This document shows, piece after piece, positions 6,614-10,231 of a stretch of 10,231 nucleotides of DNA. Made by a program: the position numbers and the translations under genes. The stretch spans positions 1-10,231 of the forward strand of contig JAUXFI010000058.1 in the NCBI GenBank assembly GCA_030620125.1, read 5' to 3'. The DNA comes from Anaerolineae bacterium (GTDB lineage: Bacteria; Chloroflexota; Anaerolineae; B4-G1). How positions within the stretch are numbered: the first letter of the stretch is position 1; the number at the start of each line of letters is the position of its first letter. The notes beneath the pieces are model-generated. The model had not been told where the DNA came from. It saw nothing but the letters and a program-made list of their open reading frames with translations, and searched no databases.

Positions 6614-6639
6614 TACGTACCTCATCGTGGAAGGTTGCA
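6614..6639 (-). promoter_or_regulatory. Predicted ECF-type autoregulatory promoter
   Basis: On the minus strand, TGCAAC (6634-6639) and CGTA (6614-6617) are separated by exactly 16 bases, the arrangement of group ECF promoters such as Bacillus sigmaW (TGAAAC-N16-CGTA). Placing CGTA at -13 to -10 puts the start of transcription at about 6604, one base before GTG 6603. The -35 element overlaps an AACCTT repeat unit. Confidence 0.55.
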
Positions 6640-6742
6640 TGAGTGAACCTTGTGAAGGTTTGGCAGAGAATCTGCAGGCCGAGTGGTCTCATACGACCGA
6701 ACATACTGGTTGCCAGGGTTGCACGTAACCTTCGCGAGGTTC
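6631..6742. repeat. AACCTT/AAGGTT REP-like units between purH and the sigma operon
   Basis: Two direct copies of a roughly 27-30 base unit lie at about 6633-6661 and 6717-6742. Each has GGTTGCA, then a small hairpin: AACCTT-GTG-AAGGTT at 6646-6660 and AACCT-TCGCG-AGGTT at 6727-6741. A further AAGGTT at 6631-6636 can pair with the central AACCTT, so alternative structures are possible. The second copy begins at the purH stop codon and may serve as its weak terminator. The core CGAAGGTT is shared with the inverted pair at 668-766. Confidence 0.6.
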
Positions 6743-8255
6743 AATGCCGAAAGTGACGCACGCCGGTGAAACACATCGCCAGCCCCAGCCGCTCGGCGGC
6801 CTCAATGACTTGTTGATCGCGCACCGAGCCGCCGGGCTGGACGATGGCCGTCACGCCGGCCTGGGCTGCTATCTCGACGCCGTCGGGAAAGGGAAAGAAG
6901 GCATCGGAGGCCATCACTGCGCCCGGGGCCTGCTCGCTTGCTTTGGTGACTGCCAGCCGCACCGCGTCCACCCGGCTGGGCAGTCCCCCGCCGATGCCCA
7001 CTGCTGCCTCGCCTCGCGCCAGCAGGATGGCATTGGACTTGACGTGGGCCACGGCTCGCCAGGCGAAACGTAAGGCTGCCATCTCCGCCTCGGTGGGGGC
7101 GCGGCGGGTGACCACACGCCACTCGGCCTGGTTCCCCTGATCGCGCTCTTGCAACAGCAGCCCGCCTCGAACGCTGCGTATCTCGACCTCGCCTGGCGTC
7201 GCACGCTCCAGCGCCAGCAGGCGACATCCCTTGCGGGCACTCAGCGTCTCTCGTGCCTCGCCGGTAAAGTCGGGCGCGGCGACGGCCTCGACGAACAGGT
7301 CGCCCAAAGCGCGGGCGGTGGGGCCATCAAAGGTCCGGTTGGCGGCGATGACTCCGCCAAAGGCCGAGACCGGGTCGCCAGCCAGGGCCAGCGGGAAGGC
7401 CTCGGCCAGGGTGTCCGCCGAAGCGATGCCGCAGGGGCTGAGGTGTTTGACGATGACGAGGGTGGGCCGCTCGAAGGCGATGGCTGCCCGCCAGGCGGCG
7501 TCAAGGTCCAACAGGTTGTTGTACGAGAGGGGCTTGCCCTGAAGCAGTCTGCCGTCGAGAGGGCCGTCCACTCCGCGCGGGGCGTACAGGGCCGCCCGCT
7601 GGTGGGGGTTCTCCCCGTAGCGCAGGTCGGTCAGTTTGCGCAGGCCCAGCAGCAACCTGTCTGGCAGTAGGTCCTCGTCGCCGGTCAGGTAGCGGTGGAT
7701 GGCGGCGTCGTAGGCGGCGGTACGGGCGAAAGCCTTGACCGCCAGCCGGTGTCGCGTCTCCAGGGAGACTTGCCCCTGGGCCTTGATCTGCGCCAGGATA
7801 GGCTCGTAGTCGGCGGGGTCGCACACCACGGTCACGTGAGCAAAGTTCTTGGCCGCCGCTCGCAGCAAAGCCACGCCGCCGATGTCAAACTGTTCGATGA
7901 CCTCTTCCAGGGAAGCATCGGGGTTGGCTGCCGTCTGTTCGAAGGGATACAGGTTGACCACGACCAGGTCAATCTCGCCCCAACCCAGGCCAGCGAGTTC
8001 GGCCCGGTCGGCGGGGGTGCGGCGGGAGAGGATGGGGCCGTGGATGGCGGGGTGGAGCGTTTTCACGCGGCCGCCCAGGATTTCGGGGGAGCCGGTCACG
8101 TCGCTGACGGCTCGCACCGTCAGCCCTGCCTCGCGCAGGACGCGGGCGGTACCGCCGCTGGCGACGAGTTCCACTCCCCGTTCAGCCAGCGGACGCGCAA
8201 AGTTCACCAGGCCGGTTTTGTCGTAGACGCTGAAAAGGGATCGTTTGATGGTCAT
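6741..8255 (-). CDS. purH: Bifunctional AICAR transformylase/IMP cyclohydrolase
   Basis: The 504-residue protein catalyses the last two steps of de novo purine synthesis: formyl transfer from 10-formyl-THF to AICAR, then ring closure to IMP. The N-terminal MGS-like cyclohydrolase domain (about 1-195) starts RSLFSVYDKTGL and has SGGTARVL and GGRVKTLHPAIHG (61-73). The transformylase domain carries RYGENPHQ (212-219), the catalytic KH pair at 270-271 (VKHLSPCG), DPVSAFGG (294-301), HVKSNAI (404-410) and PGGSVRD (474-480). Length is close to the usual 510-530. ATG 8255 is chosen by homology of the N-terminus; the frame stays open to 8723 but that extension has no purH character. No Shine-Dalgarno precedes the start, and a promoter ends six bases before it. 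It is divergent from archease. Confidence 0.97.
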   Translation of the reverse strand: MTIKRSLFSVYDKTGLVNFARPLAERGVELVASGGTARVLREAGLTVRAVSDVTGSPEILGGRVKTLHPAIHGPILSRRTPADRAELAGLGWGEIDLVVVNLYPFEQTAANPDASLEEVIEQFDIGGVALLRAAAKNFAHVTVVCDPADYEPILAQIKAQGQVSLETRHRLAVKAFARTAAYDAAIHRYLTGDEDLLPDRLLLGLRKLTDLRYGENPHQRAALYAPRGVDGPLDGRLLQGKPLSYNNLLDLDAAWRAAIAFERPTLVIVKHLSPCGIASADTLAEAFPLALAGDPVSAFGGVIAANRTFDGPTARALGDLFVEAVAAPDFTGEARETLSARKGCRLLALERATPGEVEIRSVRGGLLLQERDQGNQAEWRVVTRRAPTEAEMAALRFAWRAVAHVKSNAILLARGEAAVGIGGGLPSRVDAVRLAVTKASEQAPGAVMASDAFFPFPDGVEIAAQAGVTAIVQPGGSVRDQQVIEAAERLGLAMCFTGVRHFRH

Positions 8256-8261
8256 GAGTGT

Positions 8262-8290
8262 AGTGTACCACAGGCGGTGGCGGATGCCAA
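8262..8290 (-). promoter_or_regulatory. Predicted purH promoter, leaderless arrangement
   Basis: On the minus strand, TTGGCA (8285-8290, five of six consensus) and TACACT (8262-8267, four of six) are 17 bases apart. Only six bases separate the -10 box from ATG 8255, so transcription would begin at or next to the A of the start codon. This agrees with the missing ribosome-binding site. Confidence 0.55.
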
Positions 8291-8319
8291 CTCTGGTGGC
8301 TCTGCGCTGCTGCAGTTGC

Positions 8320-8348
8320 TTGCCTTGCCATCCGGTTTGTGGTAGGAT
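8320..8348 (+). promoter_or_regulatory. Predicted archease-rtcB promoter, near-leaderless
   Basis: TTGCCT (8320-8325) and TAGGAT (8343-8348) are 17 bases apart. The expected start near 8355 leaves about three bases (AGG) before ATG 8358. Both hexamers match four of six consensus bases. The alternative is a site further upstream that I cannot identify. Confidence 0.4.
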
Positions 8349-8357
8349 GGGCACAGG

Positions 8358-8765
8358 ATGAACGTGCGCTTTGAGGAGATCGAACACACTGCCGACATAG
8401 CTATTCGCGTCTGGGGACGCGACCTGGCCGAGTTGTTCGCCAACGCTGCCTATGGCATGGCCTGTCAGTTGACCGATCCCGACGAGGTGGTGCAGACGGT
8501 CGAGCGGTCCATCGAGTTGGAGGCTTACGATATCGAGACGCTGCTGGTGGCCTGGCTGGGGGAGTTGCTCTACCTGGGCGAGCGGGATGGCTGCGTTTTC
8601 ACTGGCTTCGACGTGCTCGAGGTCACTGCGACCCGGTTGCAGGCCGTCGCCCGAGGGGGGGCAGTGCGAAAGCACCAGCGGCACATCAAGGCGGTCACGT
8701 TCAGCGAGCTGGAGATTGTGCACACTGACGAAGGCTACGAGACTATCATTGTATTTGATGTGTGA
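8358..8765 (+). CDS. Archease, activator of the RtcB RNA ligase
   Basis: This 135-residue protein has the archease fold signature: FEEIEHTADIAIRVWG at the N-terminus, then LFANAAYGM, YDIETLLVAWLGELLYL in the central helix region, and RHIKAVTFSELEIV followed by an acidic C-terminus (IIVFDV). Archeases use a metal-binding acidic site to speed RtcB guanylylation and let it turn over repeatedly. The length matches the family (about 135-145). The gene lies 32 bases upstream of rtcB on the same strand, the common functional pairing. The start ATG 8358 is fixed by the N-terminal motif, and the upstream sequence offers only AGG as a leader. Confidence 0.94.
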   Translation: MNVRFEEIEHTADIAIRVWGRDLAELFANAAYGMACQLTDPDEVVQTVERSIELEAYDIETLLVAWLGELLYLGERDGCVFTGFDVLEVTATRLQAVARGGAVRKHQRHIKAVTFSELEIVHTDEGYETIIVFDV

Positions 8766-8786
8766 GCGTGAGGCGTGAAACGTGAA
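8766..8786 (+). repeat. Three tandem heptamers (RCGTGAR) before rtcB
   Basis: Directly after the archease stop come GCGTGAG, GCGTGAA and ACGTGAA, three seven-base near-identical units. The last unit merges into the rtcB Shine-Dalgarno AAGGAGG (8785-8791), six bases before the ATG. Copy number is small, so chance or slippage cannot be excluded. Confidence 0.5.
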
Positions 8787-8797
8787 GGAGGCGGGAG

Positions 8798-10231
8798 ATG
8801 GTACAGGAACAGAAGCAGGAAATGGCGCAGAAAAAGGATTTCCGACGGGTAGACAAGTACATCTGGGAGTTGCCGAAGGACTTTCGGGACGACATGCGCG
8901 TTCCGGCGCGGTTGTTTGGAGACGAGGAACTGTTTGATGCCGCCTTCCGCGACCGCACGGTGCGGCAGTTGGTCAACACCGCGACCTTGCAGGGCATCGT
9001 CAAGTACGCGATGGCGATGCCGGATTTCCACCAGGGGTATGGCTTTCCCATCGGTGGCGTGGCGGCCATGCGGGCGGATACGGGGGTGATCTCTCCTGGC
9101 GGAGTCGGTTATGACATAAACTGCGGGATTCGTCTTCTGGGCACGCATCTGGAACAGGAGGAGATCGCGCCGTATCTGCAGGACCTCACGGCGGCTCTCT
9201 ACCGGGCCTGCCCCAGCGGGGTGGGGGGCAAGGGGCGCGTGCGGGTCTCCGGGCGGGAGCTGGAAGAAGTGATGACGCAGGGCTCAAAGTGGGCGCTCAA
9301 GAGGGGCCTGGCACGACCGGAGGACGTGGCCCACACGGAGGAGAACGGCTGCCTGCCCGGGGCCGACCCCAGCAAGGTGAGCGAACGGGCTAAGGAGCGG
9401 GGCCGCCCGCAGGTGGGCTCCCTGGGCGCAGGGAATCACTTTATCGAGATTGATGTCGTGGAGGAGGTTTACGATCCGCAGGTAGCGGATGCCTTTGGCC
9501 TGTGGGAGGGCCAGGTGGTGGTGCAGATCCACTGCGGCTCGCGGGGCTTTGGCCACCAGGTCTGCGATGACTATGTGAGGAGGCTGCAATCGGCGGTGCA
9601 AAAGTATAATATTCACCTGCCGGATCGGGAGTTGGTCTGCGCACCCATCGCCTCCCCCGAGGGCCGGGACTATTACGGCGCGATGGCCTGCGCGGTCAAC
9701 TATGCCTTCGTCAACCGGCAGGTGTTGGTGGCGGGCGTGCGCGAGGCGTTCGAGCGTGTCTTGGCCGGCAAGGTGAAGGACTTTGACGTGTTCCAGGTCT
9801 ATGGCGTGACTCACAACATCGCCAAGTTCGAAGAGCACGAGGTGGACGGGAAGCGGATAAAGCTGTGCGTGCACCGCAAGGGAGCCACTCGCGCCTTTCC
9901 ACCCGGTCATCCGGGAGTACCAGAGGACTATCGTGACGTGGGCCAGCCGGTGCTGGTGCCGGGCTCAATGGGCACTGCCTCCTACGTGCTGGTGGGGACG
10001 CAGAAAGCGATGGATCTGACCTTTGGCTCGACTTGCCATGGAGCTGGGCGTGTGATGAGCCGCAGGAGAGCCCGCAAGCAAGTTCGCGGGAGCGAGTTGA
10101 GGCATCAGTTGGAGGAACAAGGCATCGTGGTCCGCGCCGGGAGCATGAAGGGGCTGGCCGAGGAGGCCCCGGCGGCTTACAAGGACGTCAGTCGCGTGGT
10201 CGAGGTGGTGCACGGCGTGGGGCTGGCCCGC
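8798..10231 (+). CDS. rtcB: RtcB RNA ligase, 3' end outside window
   Basis: The 478 visible residues form a tRNA-splicing/RNA-repair ligase, which joins RNA 2',3'-cyclic phosphate or 3'-phosphate ends to 5'-OH ends using GTP and Mn2+ via a guanylylated histidine. All expected metal and nucleotide ligands are seen: GVGYDINCG (D106, C109), GNHFIE (H214), IHCGSRGFGHQ (H245), YGVTHNIAKFE (H339) and the nucleotidyl-transfer histidine in STCHGAGR (H414). They sit a steady 10-11 residues beyond those of Pyrococcus RtcB. PGSMGTASY is also present. ATG 8798 follows AAGGAGG by six bases. The frame runs off the window at HGVGLAR, where the family usually ends within about 10-15 residues. It forms a two-gene operon with archease. 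The first 15 residues are charged and Gln-rich, less conserved. No intein is visible. Confidence 0.97.
   Translation, partial: MVQEQKQEMAQKKDFRRVDKYIWELPKDFRDDMRVPARLFGDEELFDAAFRDRTVRQLVNTATLQGIVKYAMAMPDFHQGYGFPIGGVAAMRADTGVISPGGVGYDINCGIRLLGTHLEQEEIAPYLQDLTAALYRACPSGVGGKGRVRVSGRELEEVMTQGSKWALKRGLARPEDVAHTEENGCLPGADPSKVSERAKERGRPQVGSLGAGNHFIEIDVVEEVYDPQVADAFGLWEGQVVVQIHCGSRGFGHQVCDDYVRRLQSAVQKYNIHLPDRELVCAPIASPEGRDYYGAMACAVNYAFVNRQVLVAGVREAFERVLAGKVKDFDVFQVYGVTHNIAKFEEHEVDGKRIKLCVHRKGATRAFPPGHPGVPEDYRDVGQPVLVPGSMGTASYVLVGTQKAMDLTFGSTCHGAGRVMSRRRARKQVRGSELRHQLEEQGIVVRAGSMKGLAEEAPAAYKDVSRVVEVVHGVGLAR

Noticed and set aside
5977..6642. A 221-codon plus-strand open frame across the sigma factor and anti-sigma start
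   Set aside because: It is antisense to two clear genes and shows no domain pattern; GC-rich sequence makes long shadow frames common.
6663..6675. Small palindrome GCAGA-GAA-TCTGC as an operator
   Set aside because: A five-base stem is easily expected by chance and it has no second copy near a promoter.
7695..8345. A 216-codon plus-strand open frame opposite purH
   Set aside because: It covers the conserved cyclohydrolase domain in antisense, has no family resemblance and lacks a clear ribosome-binding site.
8256..8723. N-terminal extension of purH by 156 codons up to an ATG at 8723
   Set aside because: It runs antisense through the archease gene and has no purine-enzyme character; homology fixes the start at 8255.
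9284..9910. A 208-codon minus-strand open frame inside rtcB
   Set aside because: It is antisense to highly conserved RtcB catalytic motifs and reads as a His/Leu-rich shadow with no recognisable domain.

Overview
This is a GC-rich bacterial window. The protein types suggest Chloroflexota, probably Anaerolineae-like: a receiver-Roadblock fusion, a receiver-GAF protein with an orphan DHp, a toast-rack lipoprotein with a secreted polymer-forming membrane protein, and a degenerate tyrosine recombinase. That assignment is inferred from gene style, not from a marker gene. Gene density is high and no stretch over about 200 bases lacks a gene. No tRNA, rRNA, CRISPR array or intact insertion sequence was seen.

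Region 1 (1-766). The 3' part of a plus-strand tyrosine-recombinase-like gene runs in from the left edge and has lost almost all catalytic residues. It converges on a minus-strand regulator. The junction is bracketed by two inverted copies of a short repeat, and one copy encodes the C-terminus of the regulator.

Region 2 (737-3359, minus strand). A two-gene signalling unit follows a sigma70-type promoter: receiver-Roadblock/LC7, then receiver-GAF-DHp lacking an ATPase domain. In front of the first gene lies a 90-base relic of another receiver gene. Neither regulator has a DNA-binding domain, so output is probably through protein contacts.

Region 3 (3405-6639, minus strand). A four-gene operon encodes an ECF sigma factor, an overlapping membrane anti-sigma factor, a GAG-repeat lipoprotein and a secreted bactofilin-like polytopic membrane protein, and ends in a strong hairpin. 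Upstream of sigma sits a TGCAAC-N16-CGTA element, the layout of ECF autoregulated promoters. The simplest reading is an envelope-responsive, self-amplifying regulon carrying its own envelope effectors.

Region 4 (6741-10231). purH (final two steps of IMP synthesis, minus strand) is divergent from an archease-rtcB RNA ligation operon (plus strand). Both start codons lie almost at the predicted transcription start, suggesting leaderless or near-leaderless mRNAs. rtcB runs off the right edge, missing only a short C-terminal piece.

Short REP-like AACCTT/AAGGTT units recur at 668-766 and 6631-6741, and a C-rich palindromic repeat block is embedded in the Roadblock gene.
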